64,000 bases of DNA, from assembly GCA_022478985.1 (NCBI GenBank), contig JAKSZP010007906.1:186001-250000 (forward strand), in the 5' to 3' direction. A model generated the notes under the pieces. It was not told the DNA's origin. It saw nothing but the letters and a program-made list of their open reading frames with translations, and ran no database searches. The translations under genes were made by a program, and so were the position numbers. Every line of letters starts with the position of its first letter. Within the stretch, counting starts at the first letter, position 1. Below, in pieces: positions 47,880 to 59,289 of this stretch. The stretch comes from Massospora cicadina (taxonomy: Eukaryota > Entomophthoromycota > Entomophthoromycetes > Entomophthorales > Entomophthoraceae).

Positions 47880-48809
47880 ATGTACTCGGTTAATGATCTG
47901 ACTGCTAACGGGGTCCTTGATAGTATATGTGTCAACCCCAGTTTTCTCAATGACTTTGAACGGGCCAATCCATATACTAGCCAGCTTGTATTTCTGGCCA
48001 AATTCATGTTGATCATGGAATAGGACCATGTTTCCATCTTTGAACTGTGCTAGGTCACTCTGTCATACCTGATCAGCAGCCTGGCTTTTGTTTCTCTTAG
48101 CTAAGCTGAACAAATATGCTTCAGTTTGCAATTTAATCAGTGTATTCATTAGGGTGGTCAAATAGAGCTGCGGATTTATTCCGCCAGATTCCTCCACACA
48201 AGCATATAGGAGCGCAGGCAACGCGGGGTGCCATCCATAAAGCAATTGGAGTGGGCTTTTTCCTGTGGCAGAATGGTAGCTAATGTTGTAGGCAAACACA
48301 GCAGTGGAAAGGAGGGTACTCCAATTGGAGGGCCTATCAGTAACCAACTTCCAGAGGATGTTCACCATTCCGTTGGACTCAAGGTGATATGGAGTTGTTA
48401 GAACCCCACGGAAGGCCATCAGATCATTTAGCTTAGGTAGAATGTGTGAAGTGAAGTTTGTCCCATTATCACTAAGGATGAAAAGGTAAAAACCATGTTG
48501 CTAAATTATACACTTCATAATAAACTTGGCCACCGTTAGCACCCCCAAATCTCGTATTTGTCGCGCTTCAACCTGCCTGGTCAAGTGGTTAACTGCTACC
48601 AGGATGTATTTGCACAGGTTTGCCCCTGTTGGCAAGGGACCCACCACATTAATTGAAATGGTGCGCCAGGTGAAGTGTGGCTTCACTAACCTGTAGGAAG
48701 TCTTCTGGCGGAATGGCTTTTCTACTTGGCATTGGTGACTGGAGGAGATAGTATCAAGAATATTGAAGTTCATGCTTTCCCAGTAATACTGAGGCCGAAA
48801 TAATTCCAT
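47880..48809 (-). pseudogene. E5 integrase
   Basis: A 102-codon piece (48809-48501) holds the zinc-region end and 'INVVGPLPTGANLCKYILVAVNHLTRQVEAR', in which the first catalytic Asp is Asn. A 118-codon piece (48419-48063) holds the third block and 'AYNISYHSATGKSPLQLLYG'. Beyond it, the trace shows 'WIGPFKVIEKTGVDTYTIKD', a clear GPY/F module. A stop lies between the first two pieces. Confidence 0.75.
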
Positions 48810-48952
48810 GGTTTTACGTACTCCTCCATGTCCAACTGCTCAGTGTGCACTCATTAAAATAGTTGGGCGGGCGGAAGGTCTTGAAAAATTCATGGTAGTG
48901 TCCCCTATCCACTTATATAATTCCCAATTTTTCTGAAATGTATTGGCCCTTA

Positions 48953-49450
48953 TTATGTCCAATACCTTGATGACTGGAAGTGGTTCATCATTATACTTGC
49001 CACTAAGCATCTTATCGAACAGGATTTACTCAGATCTGGGGTAACTGCAATTGTAAGTAATATTGATAAACAATCAGCACTCTGGTGTTTTGCTCCAGGT
49101 CGGCGAAGAATTTCAAAATTGTATGCCTGCAATTTAAGAGCCCATCGCACCAGACACCTTTCCAGTTCTTTCAAATTTTGTAACCAATGTAGTGAGGCAT
49201 GATCCATTACAACTTTGAATTTCACCTTATGCAAATACACCCAAAATTGCTTGTAAGCATAGATCACCACCATGCACTCCCTCTCAGTCACGGTGTAATT
49301 GCATTTGTGGCCATTCAATCTGTGACTACAATATGCTATGGGGTGCTCTTCTCTTTTCTCATCCTTTTGGGATAGGACTGCCCCTACAGCGGAAAGGGAT
49401 GCATCCATCTGAACAGTGAACTCTTTTTTAAAAATGGGATAATGTAACAC
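48953..49450 (-). pseudogene. E5 RNase H
   Basis: This 165-codon open piece contains 'VQMDASLSAVGAVLSQ' (first Asp), 'NYTVTERECMVVIYAYKQF' (Glu), and 'VVMDHASLHWLQNLKE' (Asp), the standard Ty3/gypsy RNase H layout with the key acidic residues present. It also includes the linker toward integrase ('PGAKHQSADCLS'). Confidence 0.78.
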
Positions 49451-49499
49451 TGGAGCACTGGTTAACGCTGTTCAAAGTATATCAAAAGCGCTTTGCTGA

Positions 49500-50276
49500 C
49501 ATTCTGCCCATTCAAACATAGCGTCTTTTTTTAATAACTCAAAGAGTGGGCCCCCAATACAGCTGAAGTTAGGGATGAAGCGCTAATAATATCTGACCAT
49601 TCCTAAGAAGACCTGTATATCCCGCTTACTGGTGGGTGGAGTCATTTTCAAAATAGCTTCCACTTTGGCTGGTTGAGGTCTCAGCCTAGTGGCATCAACC
49701 ACAAACCCCAGGTACTCCAGCTGGTCCTTAAAGAAGTGGCATTTCCAGGGTTTAATCTTAATGTTGGCCTCAGTGAGCCAGCGGAATGTCAGCTTTTAAA
49801 TGATTGAGGTGTTCAGAGAAGGTTTGGGAGAAAACAACAAAGTTGTCAAGATATACAAGGACACACAACAGTTTTAGGTCCCCCAGAATAGTATCCATGG
49901 CTCGTTAAAATGTAGCTGGGGCATTACACAACCTTCGTGGCATCTGGTTTGGTTGGAAAAGACCTTTAGATGTAATTATCATGCACCTCTCCTGCTCCAC
50001 CAGTAGCAATTTAATTTGCCGATAACCTGAGATTAGGTCCATAGCTGAGAAGAACTGAGCTCCCCCTAGCCAATCTAAAGCGCCGTTGATCTGCGTTAAG
50101 GGATATGAGTCCTTTTTAGTGATGCTTTTGAGCTTTTGATAGTCAATTACTACACGGTTGGTGCCATCCTTCTTTTTAACAATCATAACTGGTGAAGTCC
50201 ATGGACTCTTTGACGGTTCAAGCATCCCTTGCACTAATAGCTTGATAATTTCCTCAGTTACTACTTCTTCTGCCAT
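49500..50276 (-). pseudogene. E5 reverse transcriptase
   Basis: An open 123-codon piece (50276-49905) runs from 'GMLEPSKSPWTSPVMIVKKKDG' through 'VVIDYQKLKSITKKDSYPL' and 'AMDLISGYRQIKLL' to 'LCNAPATF'. After a stop the trace continues with 'LVYLDNFVVFSQTF', so the catalytic box is Y-L-D-N instead of Y-L-D-D, a one-base change that would abolish activity. The thumb region follows to about 49.5 kb. Confidence 0.8.
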
Positions 50277-50326
50277 CCTTGATCAGTGGATCAGCCTTGA
50301 CCTGATGGGTAGATGATCTCCAGTGT

Positions 50327-50572
50327 TCAGCCTATGAACCACCCCCGTGCACATCCTAAATCATGGTTGTCAACAGCAAAAATTTCTTTATATTTTTTAA
50401 ATAAAGCGATTGCCCTATCCTTCTGTGTTTCTGACAGCCCCATTAATTTGTCGCGCAATACTAATGCCATTATATTGAGCTGCAGTTTGAAAGGCAAACC
50501 AAATTCCTCCAGTGACCCAAAGTCATGAACCAAACTAACCTCCTCAATGGGGATAAAGTGCAAGTATGCCAC
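50327..50572 (-). pseudogene. E5 pre-RT linker
   Basis: An 81-codon piece with 'QKDRAIALFKKYKEIFAVDNHDLGCA', the conserved stretch that precedes RT in Ty3/gypsy polyproteins. Between this piece and the protease the frame is broken. Confidence 0.6.
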
Positions 50573-50804
50573 TATTTGATGGCGGCGGATTTGCAGTGGT
50601 CACTTTGTAAATTTGCAAGCAAAACTTTGACCTCCCCTTGCCCTGGTAATATAATACCAGGTGCAATGTGAGGCTCGAACTGTGACTGCTGATATGGCCC
50701 AATAACTTTGCCATAGATTCCATCTGGAACTTCTATCACCAAGTCCATGTTTACTATTACTTGATGCCCAGATGGAATTGATATAGGTCCAGCAGCTCGG
50801 AGTG

Positions 50805-51370
50805 TCAGCCTTGATATTCATAAATATGTTGTGGAAAGGCCCAGGTTTTGCCCTTTAACCAATGGTAGCGCACAGAGATCACTCCATCACTATAAGCTAG
50901 ATTGATATTCCCCATATGCACCGAATCATTTGGCACTCCTCTAGAGGTGAAGTAAATGGGGATCCTCTGACCCAATATTTCAAAAGACTGGTCTGTCATA
51001 TTGATAACAGCCCCATAGTGTTTCAAGAAGGCGGTTCCAATCAGCAGATCATAATGGCTATTTGGTAACACTATAGCTGGGGCTACCACTATAATAGACC
51101 CAAACTGCAACGGAAGCGCATGTATGCTCCCTCAGAGACTGTGTTATCCGCTCCAGCAGTTCCATATACCACCTGATAGTCCACGTCCAGTTTTAATGAT
51201 AATTTGGCCACCAACTTGGTGGAGACTATATTGACAGGGGCACTTGTATCTATGATAGCACGGACATGGGTTTTAGCTACAACCAGGTCACAATAAGTAC
51301 ATTCAGAGTAAGAGCATCTTGACTGTTTGTAACAAAGACATTTATGGAATCTCTGTTTAAGAAAACCCAC
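50805..51370 (-). pseudogene. E5 aspartic protease region
   Basis: 'HVRAIIDTSAPVNIVSTKLV' (about 51.24 kb) is the active-site loop with Asp-Thr kept and Gly changed to Ser. After a frameshift near 51.1 kb, 'PNSHYDLLIGTAFLKHYGAV' is the second block. E3 has the same layout. Confidence 0.72.
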
Positions 51371-51763
51371 AATCCCCTCGCCAATACTGGGTATTGTGTG
51401 ATAATAATGTTGACTGGACGAGCAAGGCTTACTGCTTGCAATAAAGGGGCATCAGAGGAGGGGTCCAACTTTTCAGATGAAACTTGGTCAAACATCTGGC
51501 AAGCATACGGCTCAACCTACAACTGAGACCCCTCTTCTGCCATAACCGCAGACTGCCCTTGTGTCAAAGTATTCACCCCTCAGACCGGGTGCTGATATAA
51601 AACTGCCTCATTGTGCAAGGAAACTTCCGCTGAATAATCTAATTTTTTTCAGGTGAGACGTCTTGGTTTGGTATAGTGGAGATAGAAAGTCCCTTCTCTA
51701 CTCCGCTCTGACTTTTCCCTGGCTGTATTGTTCAAAATGTACACAAGAGACCAGTTGATTGTA

Positions 51764-51805
51764 GCAGTATCGTTCCAGATGCCCCTTATGACTGCATAAA
51801 AAACA
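51764..51805 (-). other. E5 gag zinc knuckle
   Basis: Minus-strand reading gives C-FL-C-SHKG-H-LERY-C, a complete C-X2-C-X4-H-X4-C. It lies just downstream of the gag capsid piece and upstream of protease. Confidence 0.75.
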
Positions 51806-51880
51806 GCCAACCCCTTAGGGCTCATGTCCCTGATTAATGTGATACAAACCATGACGAGAGTTAAACTGGAAGTGATTAGC

Positions 51881-52600
51881 CTATACAGGTTTAGGGCGAA
51901 AGTTGGCCCAAGGATGATAAGCAGGAATGGGTTGGACGTTTAACTGCGGATAATACCCTGGTGAATTCTGCACTGGACTGCCAGTGTTCCCCAAATATGA
52001 TGATTCAGCCGTTGCAGCAGAAGGACTCCACTCATCATTAGGTAGAGGGAAGTTGGCTGAGATACGGTGCAGAAACTGAACAAAACTAAGCAAAGGTACA
52101 TCTTCAACCAACAGGGTGGCCATAACGTAATGTAACTCACGGTATGGCTTCACAGAAGAAGTCATAGCAATACACACTTCTGCTTCAGTTAAAATTCCAG
52201 TCCCAATCAGCATGTTAGCTTCTGCCATAAATCGCATAGCAAACGTGGTAAGGGTTTCATCCCGCTGAAACTTAATGGTTAAAAATTCAGCCTTCCACTG
52301 CGACATCTTCACAGTTCCGCTGAACAACTGTAGCACCCTGGCTTTGACTTCTTGGTATATAAGGGAGCTGTTTGGAAGCTAACAGACGACTTGATCAGCA
52401 CTTTCGACATCTAAGGAAGAAATTAACAGTTTTGCTCTTTAATGATCTGAGACTCTTTCAGTTGCAATCTCAAATCACTTAGAGTATCCATAAATACTCC
52501 CGTCGCGATCAAATGGGGGCAGCTTATTGCAGTAGACCTCCTGGAGCAGCTCATCTTGCTTTTAAGCACAGCATCCAGCGCCAGTTTCAGCTTACATAGG
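51881..52600 (-). pseudogene. E5 gag
   Basis: A 151-codon piece (52336-51881) shows 'ETLTTFAMRFMAEANMLIG', a gag capsid-type helix region, and ends in a Pro/Asn-rich stretch before the zinc knuckle. Upstream the reading is broken by stops toward the primer site. Confidence 0.68.
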
Positions 52601-52661
52601 CAACTTAAGCAACATGGCTAATAACTGAGTCTTTATCATATTATAATTGATCAATGGGCCC

Positions 52662-52677
52662 CCTGTAGTAAGCACCA
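52662..52677 (-). promoter_or_regulatory. E5 primer-binding site
   Basis: On the minus strand TGGTGCTTACTACAGG lies one base from the 5' LTR. It differs from the E2 site by one base (C to T). Confidence 0.75.
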
Positions 52678-52678
52678 C

Positions 52679-53131
52679 TGTTTTAATTTTGGCGGTATTC
52701 AATATATACGCCGGCGGGTTTTTTGCACAGGGTTAACCCACTGAGCAATAGGGACCAACGATATGATGATCGCTGCCCTTAAAACAACAGAATAACTTTT
52801 AAATAACTATGGAGCACTCGCTCCCACAACCTCTTTTATTAAATATATTAATAATACTTTGTATTCCTCTTATTCCGCCACCTTTCTCTATCAAAAACCT
52901 ACCTTCCCTCAATTGTCTAATCCTGCTTATATGGTAACAATTTTGGATGATATTACTTACACAGCTTAGTAACTCAATTCTCTGTATTTCATTGGTTTTG
53001 TCAATTAACAATCCAATATCACCTAATTTCAAAGCGCTTCAATTACCATCACCAGTTCATTTCCAGCGGAATCCATTCATTTCGCCATATTGCCGTAGGG
53101 CTTATTGTTTAGTTATATTGGAATCGTGACA
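52679..53131 (-). repeat. E5 5' LTR
   Basis: 453 bp, starting TGTCACGATTCC in element orientation. The 77-codon frame shared with the other LTR is an LTR shadow. Confidence 0.9.
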
Positions 53132-53361
53132 GTCTCAATGACCAATGCCTCCCAAGTTTTATCTCAGTAGATGAACATTAGGTAGAGGACAATTATGACT
53201 GTGTTGTCATTGCGCAACAATGCCACAAACCAAGATAGTGAATATCAATGTGATCCATAGAGTTCTGGCCTATCAGAATTTTAAAAGTGGAGTTTACCAA
53301 GATTTATCCTACTTTACCATATATTTGATTTCCCCATTAGTTGGTGCATTATCATCCACAG

Positions 53362-54252
53362 TGTTAAGAGAGTGTATGCAACTCTCTCGTTCCCAGCAAG
53401 GTGGTGTGGGATGCAAACCCACACTGCTAGGGAACTAGCCATTAGGAGAGTGGAAAACAAGGCACCTCAAACGGTGCCTGTACAAAAGGGACCCAAGGCA
53501 AGGGTGTAGAGCGCGATATACAGTATTAGGTAAGCGAGAAACAACACAGCTTGAGTGGACTCCAGAGGGGAGTCCATGATCAAGTGTAAATCGGTGCCAG
53601 TAGGCTTGAGTGCCTCAATTTGGAGGGGACCTGAGCGGCCCAAGGGAGCACCTGGGATTTTGTAGATTGAGATAGTATGCAGTGGCCAACAGATTTGGAG
53701 ACCTCCTCAAAGAGGTCTGCCCTAAAGTTCGCCCAAGGAACCATAAGTAAACATACAATAATGGGTAAATTTATTAGAGAAAGTTGATAAAAAGGAGTGT
53801 TGGTCACGAAAACATATTTAAAATGGGTCAGGGTAATTATGGGTCTGCGGAAGTGTGCTTAAGCCTTGACACTTCAATAGACAAGTGCTTCCATCTGATT
53901 TGGTAAAATACACTAAAAGTGCCTTCACTTGAGTGATCACCTGAAGTCATATTCTACCTGAGCCCATGATATTGTAATTTGAATTAGATTCAAACCCTCG
54001 TTCTCCAATTTAAACAAATTGAACCAACTTCATTCATTACATAAATTGTTCGTTTCAGTGCCTAGGCCAAAACAAGGGGCTGGGCGTTTTTCACACCATT
54101 ATTACAAACCTGGGCATCTTTTGCTTGTACCCAGCGTTGGTATAAAGTTTTTTTCAGGTCAGAAAGAGCCTGAAGTTTCACCTTCTGGGCCTCCTGTCAC
54201 TAAGCCTTATCCTTGGCGTTGGTTCCCACTATTAAGTCATCCAACCATGACA
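53362..54252 (-). repeat. E6 3' LTR
   Basis: 891 bp, paired with 59290-60180 at roughly 90% by eye, many differences being CpG against TpG or CpA. The self-priming 11-mer is altered here (AGTTGATAAAAAGG on the plus strand). Confidence 0.88.
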
Positions 54253-54272
54253 TTACCCCTTCTCCTTCTTGG
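54253..54272 (-). promoter_or_regulatory. E6 polypurine tract
   Basis: Minus strand CCAAGAAGGAGAAGGGGTAA abuts the 3' LTR, as needed for plus-strand priming. Confidence 0.68.
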
Positions 54273-54369
54273 GCTCCACCCCCATCTAGGGGCGTTAGCT
54301 AAGGAGAAGTTCTTATGTGCGGGTGACAATTTCTAGCAGCAACGGCTGGCTTGGGCTTTGATCCTGCAG

Positions 54370-54560
54370 CCTCAGGGAAACGATTATGGAATGATTCAAT
54401 CAGGTCTAGGGGATGTACACAGTCACGTGCTAGCACCTAACTGTTCTCAGCCGCGTCAAACCCTTTCCAGGAGACCAGGTACTCGAGATGTCTCTTAACG
54501 TGGCGGGAGGATACTCTTTCCTCCACTTCCCACTCTGGCGCCCCATCCACGCGATAAGCC
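54370..54560 (-). pseudogene. E6 chromodomain
   Basis: The minus-strand reading 'EWEVEERVSSRHVKRHLEYL' followed by 'VSWKGFDAAENS' is a textbook chromodomain. The next codon, where Trp is expected, is TAG (54437-54439), a single G-to-A-type change; the trace continues beyond it in frame with 'VLARDCVHPLDLIESFHNRF'. Chromodomains at the integrase C-terminus steer integration to marked chromatin in chromoviruses. Confidence 0.82.
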
Positions 54561-54599
54561 TCAGGAGTCGCAGGTGGGGGCCCTCAAAGAATTTCAATT

Positions 54600-55871
54600 T
54601 GCTCTCATGAAAGAGAGAGAAGATCCAGAACGTGTAGGGAAGATCCAACTGGTATGAGGCATGACCCACTTTTCTAACTATAAGGTAAGAACCAATCCTC
54701 TTTGGACCCAGCTTTTTGCATGGCTGCTTAATAGGAATTTAGTGAGCATCAAGCATCACGAGATCCCCTTCCTTGAGCGCTGGACCCACTCAGTGCTTTC
54801 CATCAGCGTTCTCATTATACACTAGCATAGCCGCCTCCAAACTTGTGGACACCCCCTGGTGGACCTTCTTGATGGTCTTTACAAAGTCCACCACCGTTTC
54901 CACTTTACAACCACAGCTGGGCTCCATGTAAAGGCAGGGTTAAAGCCATGGCTGGCGAAAAAGGTTGAACAACCAATTAACAAGTGCATAGTGTTGTTGT
55001 AGCTAAAATGGGCCATGGGATGGTGAGGAACCCAATCTGAATGATCTATAGTAATGTAACAATGCAGAAATCATTCCATGCACTGGTTTACTCACTCATT
55101 CTTCCCATCTGATTGGGGGTGATAGGCAGTTGAACGGCAGGGGCGTTATAAAGAGTTTTACACAACTCTTCCCAAAAGGCGGAGGTGAACTGGGGTCCCC
55201 GGTCACTAATGATCTCTTGAGGAACCCCATGAAGCGCAAATACATGTGTGAAGAAGAGCCTGGAACTTCAGCAGCGGTATGGTTGTTCTGTAAGGAATAA
55301 GGTAGGCGAACTTCATAAAGCGGTCCACCACCACCATAATGGCATTATAACCATCAGAAACGGGTAATTCCACAATGAAATCCACTGATAGGGAATTCAA
55401 GGGCCCTTCAGCCTTTTGAACTGGTACCAAAAACCCCGCTAAAATTTGCCAGTTGGGTTTCATTTGATTGCAGATAAGGCACTTTTTACAATACTGCCTC
55501 ACCTGAGCAGGCAAGCCCTTTCAATTGGAAGTGCTTCATATCAACTCCAAGGTCTTTGCTTTCCCATGATGACCAACGGTGATTCCATCATGATGGTCCC
55601 AGATGATTTCCAAGTACAGTGGTCCAGCAGGAACCCATAGGCGCCCCTGAAACCACACTATCTCATCATTTAAATGATAACCCCTAGATAAGTCCTCCTG
55701 ATTCAGAGCGCTCTTAGCGAGAACAACACAATACTTAGCTGATAACGGCTGAGAAAGAACTACCTTTCTGAACATATTATATTCTGTTGAATTTCCCAAA
55801 GATGCAAGCGCTAGCGTGATGACCATGGAATTGGTAAGTAGAGGCAGAATCTTAATCCGCAGAATCATCAA
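54600..55871 (-). pseudogene. E6 integrase
   Basis: The N-terminal zinc region shows 'VGHHGKAKTLEL' and 'YCKKCLICNQMK' (H-H-C-C). The core begins 'LSVDFIVELPVSDGYNAIMVVVDRFMKFAYLIP' with the first Asp present. A frameshift near 55.21 kb leads to 'GVPQEIISDRGPQFTSAFW' with the second Asp. The third block is weak. A GPY/F-like 'SYQLDLPYTFWIFSLFHESK' near 54.65 kb precedes the chromodomain. Confidence 0.78.
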
Positions 55872-55888
55872 CCAGGTGTTGTGAATCT

Positions 55889-56251
55889 CTACCTCCTTCG
55901 ATCGGGAGCCAAAGCAAGGTTGCGGCTTAAAGCATCCTCCAAACCATTCTCCTTGCCCTCGGTGAACTCATAGTAAAATGCAAATTGGGCAAGGGTTTCA
56001 TGCCAACGGGTCTGCCATGGAGTTAAGACTTGAGAAGCGTGGTAGTGCAATAAGGCCTGGTGGTCTGTGAATACCCAGCATGGTTGGGAGATACCATGTA
56101 AGTGGTAACACCAATAAGTCAGCGCCTCCACCACTGCTAATAACTCCTTGTCATAAACGGCGTAGTTTAACTCAGGCAGAGACATTTTCCTAGGATAATA
56201 TCCTATCAGATTCTCAGTTCCATTTTTGCCCACCTGTAATGAGGCAGCCAC
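55889..56251 (-). pseudogene. E6 RNase H
   Basis: A 120-codon piece with 'NYAVYDKELLAVVEALTYW' (catalytic Glu) and 'VFTDHQALLHYHAS' (Asp), ending in the 'GLEDALSRN' linker. The leading Asp block lies in the preceding piece ('FIVSSDAST'). Confidence 0.78.
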
Positions 56252-57398
56252 AATGGCAAAGTGGAAGCATCAGATGACACAATGAACTCCTTTGCAGGGT
56301 CAACATAGCGAAGGATGGACGCGGATAACAGGGTGCACTTCACCGCTTGGAAAGCATCCTCCATAGCGGGGGACCACTGAAGCACCTTGGCACCACTAGC
56401 CTTATATAAGGGTGCTGCCACCTCGGAGAGATTGGGCGTTAAATTCTTGAGGAATGTACACGTCCCCAAAAAGCTCCTCAATTCCTTGACTGAGGTGGGG
56501 GTGGGCCACTCACGAATAGCCTTCTCCTTGTCTGGAGGTATCATGTGGCCTTTTTCAAACACGACGTTGCTCAGAAAAGTGACCTGGGACTTGAAGAATT
56601 CACATTTACTGATCTTGAGCGTAAGGCGAGCAGCCCTCAACCTCTCCACCACTTGTCAAAGGTGCACTGTATGGGACTCCTTTTCAGGGGAAAACACCAG
56701 GATATCATCCATGTAGATAACTGCGCATACCCACAACAAGTCCCCCAACGCAGCATTAATGCGGCATTAAAAAATGGCAGGGGAATTCTTGAGCCCAAAG
56801 GGCATGACCTAAAATCGGAAAATTCCTTTCCTGGTGTGGAATCTGGTTAACCAATTTTGGCCCTTCTTTATCCGGATTTGATTGAACGCATTGAGGCAAT
56901 CCAACTTGGTAAAGACTTTTGCCTTTTTACATAACGCGCAATCTGTGAATCTAAAGGGATGGGATGAAGGTCAGGTACAATCACATTGTTTATATCTCCA
57001 TAATCAACACAAGGGAGCAAAGTTCCATTGGCCTTCTCCACAAAGAGAAGCGGGGAGCAGACTTGGGAGGTACGCTTAAAGATGGCACCTTTGGCCAACT
57101 GCTCCATTATCCACACATCTAAAGCCTCTTCCTCCCGGACAGTCAATGGGTATATGGGGGAAGATATGCGCACCAGATCCACAGTGAGCTTAAAGTCACA
57201 ATCAGACTTGGAATGATCCAGAAGTGAATTAGCTGAAGCTGCATGAAAAGAAGATTCCAACCCTCCAAACATGAAGGTAAGGGAGCCTCCTCTGAAGGCA
57301 AAAACAAAGGGGAAAGAGAAAAGGTATGAATATTTGGCCAATGGGGCAGGTTGCTCTGAATATGGCATCAACCAAAGGAACAACCAACTGGTGACCAT
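56206..57398 (-). pseudogene. E6 reverse transcriptase
   Basis: RT starts around 57.2 kb with 'EEEALDVWIMEQLAKGAIFK' and 'SPLLFVEKANGTLLPCVDYG'. It shifts frame near 56.87 kb and continues through 'VMPFGLKNSPAIF' to 'VIYMDDILVFS' with an intact YMDD at 56704-56715. A 148-codon piece (56652-56206) covers the thumb and connection ('SFLGTCTFLKNLTPNLSEVAAPL'). Confidence 0.82.
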
Positions 57399-58206
57399 TC
57401 GTCAAAACCAAGGACAAGGTGTTTTCTTTCAAATCAGTTCTGACATCAAACTTTCTCCACCACTCTACACCCAAAATGATGGGGTACAATAGGTTCTTGA
57501 TAGCTTGAAAGTGGTCAGACAGAATATAAGAGCCCACTTGGTAATTCACTAACCCCATGATTTTCAGCGTGGAGATACCTTGAGAGGCCACGCCTCTAAC
57601 CATATCACCTGGTGAGTAACTCAACTCAAGGTAGTCGGCAAGGTCTTGGTCCATAAAATTGTCATTGGCACCGGTATCCACTAAAATAGTTGTGCTGAAC
57701 TTCCTTAAAGGGGATGTAAGGGTAGCGGTCAATAAAAGTTGTCCAGAATGGAATTTATTCAAAGCAGAAAACGCCATCACCTCACCTATAAATTTTCCCT
57801 CTGGATTGAGCAAGCCATATGGGTATGATTTGGAATCATAGAAGGGGGAAAAATAGTTGACCACTCTTACTACTGAGGCCACATATCCCACCCCATTCTC
57901 TGCAGGAGCATATACAATATCATATTTAGCACGAAGCTCTTTCTCCACCTCCTGTGTGCACCTGATCATGGTAGGGGTCAGACAAGGATTCTCAGGGGCA
58001 AACTGATATACAGGAATGGGGTCCTCATCCAATCTGTAAATGCTAATAAATGGCTCGTTTTGGGATATAACGTTTGCATGATAAAACGCGTTTCCAGGCT
58101 CCAACGATCCCATCCCTGCTCTGAGGGTCCAGTGTACATCAAATCCAGGGCCATCACCCCCAAGCCCCTTGTTGATGCTTTGACTTGCAACGTGGGAATG
58201 CAGCAT
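57229..58206 (-). pseudogene. E6 gag-protease junction with intact retropepsin motif
   Basis: This is the longest open frame of the window (325 codons). The N-terminal half is unrecognised. 'TTILVDTGANDNF' at about residues 172-184 is the active site with Asp-Thr-Gly intact, and 'YPIILGVEWWRKFDV' (about 241-255) is the second conserved hydrophobic-Gly block. The fold and spacing are those of chromovirus proteases. The C-terminal end runs out of the family frame, so RT is reached only by a frameshift. Confidence 0.75.
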
Positions 58207-58218
58207 GAAAGAAAGCTA

Positions 58219-58940
58219 TTATCCTCGCTCTTTTTTTTGGATAGGTTTGTATTGAGACTCACCCAGATCATCGGCTTCCACCAAAAAGGGGAGGAAACCA
58301 GAGGGAAGCGCTTCAAAATTCAAGAGAATATCACTAGTCAATGATGCGGTGTTTATAGGGGTGGCTGCGGGTGACATCATCTTGGCAGAATTGTCTGAAA
58401 CCTTTAATTCATTCTTGGGGCTAGGCCCTTGTTCAGTTTCAAATTCAGAAGAACTCAAAGGTTTAGAAGGATAAGATTCCTTCATTTTAAGAGACATTCA
58501 TGACTTTTTGGCTTCCGTATTTATAGGGTCTGATCTGATGATGGCCAAATTACTTGGCCCCTTCCAGGTGGGGCGGGGAATCAACCCCAAAGGGTTTTGA
58601 CAAGATGATCGAAGTTGGAAGGGGGTGACTGCTAAATTGGGGAGTTTTGCATCGAAATGTCCAAGGTCAAATGGAGAAATGACATTTTAACCTCATCAGC
58701 CAATGGCAAAGCCTGGGCTTCTTTGCAGTATTTATTTAAATATGCTTTCATCAGCTGACCCGCTTGACGCAGCAAAAAGAACTCAATGAAAGAATGGAGG
58801 GATGCTCCATCAGGACGACTCTTATCCAAGACCCACTCCAAGCCTCCACTGATTGCCACAAGAGCGGCTGGGTGCAGAATACTGCAAAAACCCAATCAGC
58901 CACTTCTGGAGACAACTGGGACAACAGATCACATCCTCAC
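58219..58940 (-). pseudogene. E6 gag
   Basis: A piece at 58895-58632 has 'SLHSFIEFFLLRQAGQLMKAYLNKYCKEAQALP', typical of the gag capsid region. A Ser-rich piece follows (58497-58219). I see no CCHC knuckle, which would agree with Tf1/sushi-type elements. Frames are broken between the pieces. Confidence 0.6.
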
Positions 58941-59276
58941 AAAAGTGAACGTGAACCAGACAAATTATTATTTCCTAAAGAGAGTGTTTTGGCTCAAGGG
59001 AAGCCAAGGCCTGTTGAATTTCTGAGTAAATCTTGGGAGAAAGGCGTGGAATCGTGACAACAGGATCACAAAAAGTCCAAGACCACCAGGTATGAGCAGG
59101 AAGGGTGGGCACTTCCCAATTGGTAGTTGCAAGAATAACGCCGAGATGCACCAAAACAAAACCAAACAAGAAAACTGTGGTGAGCACCATTGTGGAAGTG
59201 ACAAACGGCCAGCACACCCAGTTTACTAATAACGAAAGTTTTACATGGATAATTCTCATGCTTATATAATAAAAAG

Positions 59277-59287
59277 GTTGGTTGACT
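59277..59287 (-). promoter_or_regulatory. E6 self-primer binding site
   Basis: Two bases from the 5' LTR the minus strand reads AGTCAACCAAC. The LTR transcript contains the exact complement GTTGGTTGACT, encoded at 59721-59711. In Tf1/sushi elements the first 11 nt of the RNA fold back and prime reverse transcription at such a site. The match here is exactly 11 nt. Confidence 0.65.
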
Positions 59288-59289
59288 AA

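Larger units (their letters stand above)
47366..53131 (-). mobile_element. E5: complete Ty3/gypsy element
   Basis: Two 453-bp LTRs (47366-47818 and 52679-53131) are about 94% identical by hand count, and a perfect GTCTC duplication flanks the element (47361-47365 and 53132-53136). On the minus strand there follow primer site, gag with an intact zinc knuckle, protease, RT, RNase H, integrase with a GPY/F module, and a polypurine tract. Stops and frameshifts occur, but long open pieces remain. With its short LTRs of equal length it is the best-preserved LTR element here. Confidence 0.9.

Noticed and set aside
57229..58206. 325-codon frame as a host protease gene
   Set aside because: The D-T-G and ILG-type blocks, and its position between gag and RT inside E6, show it is the retrotransposon protease.
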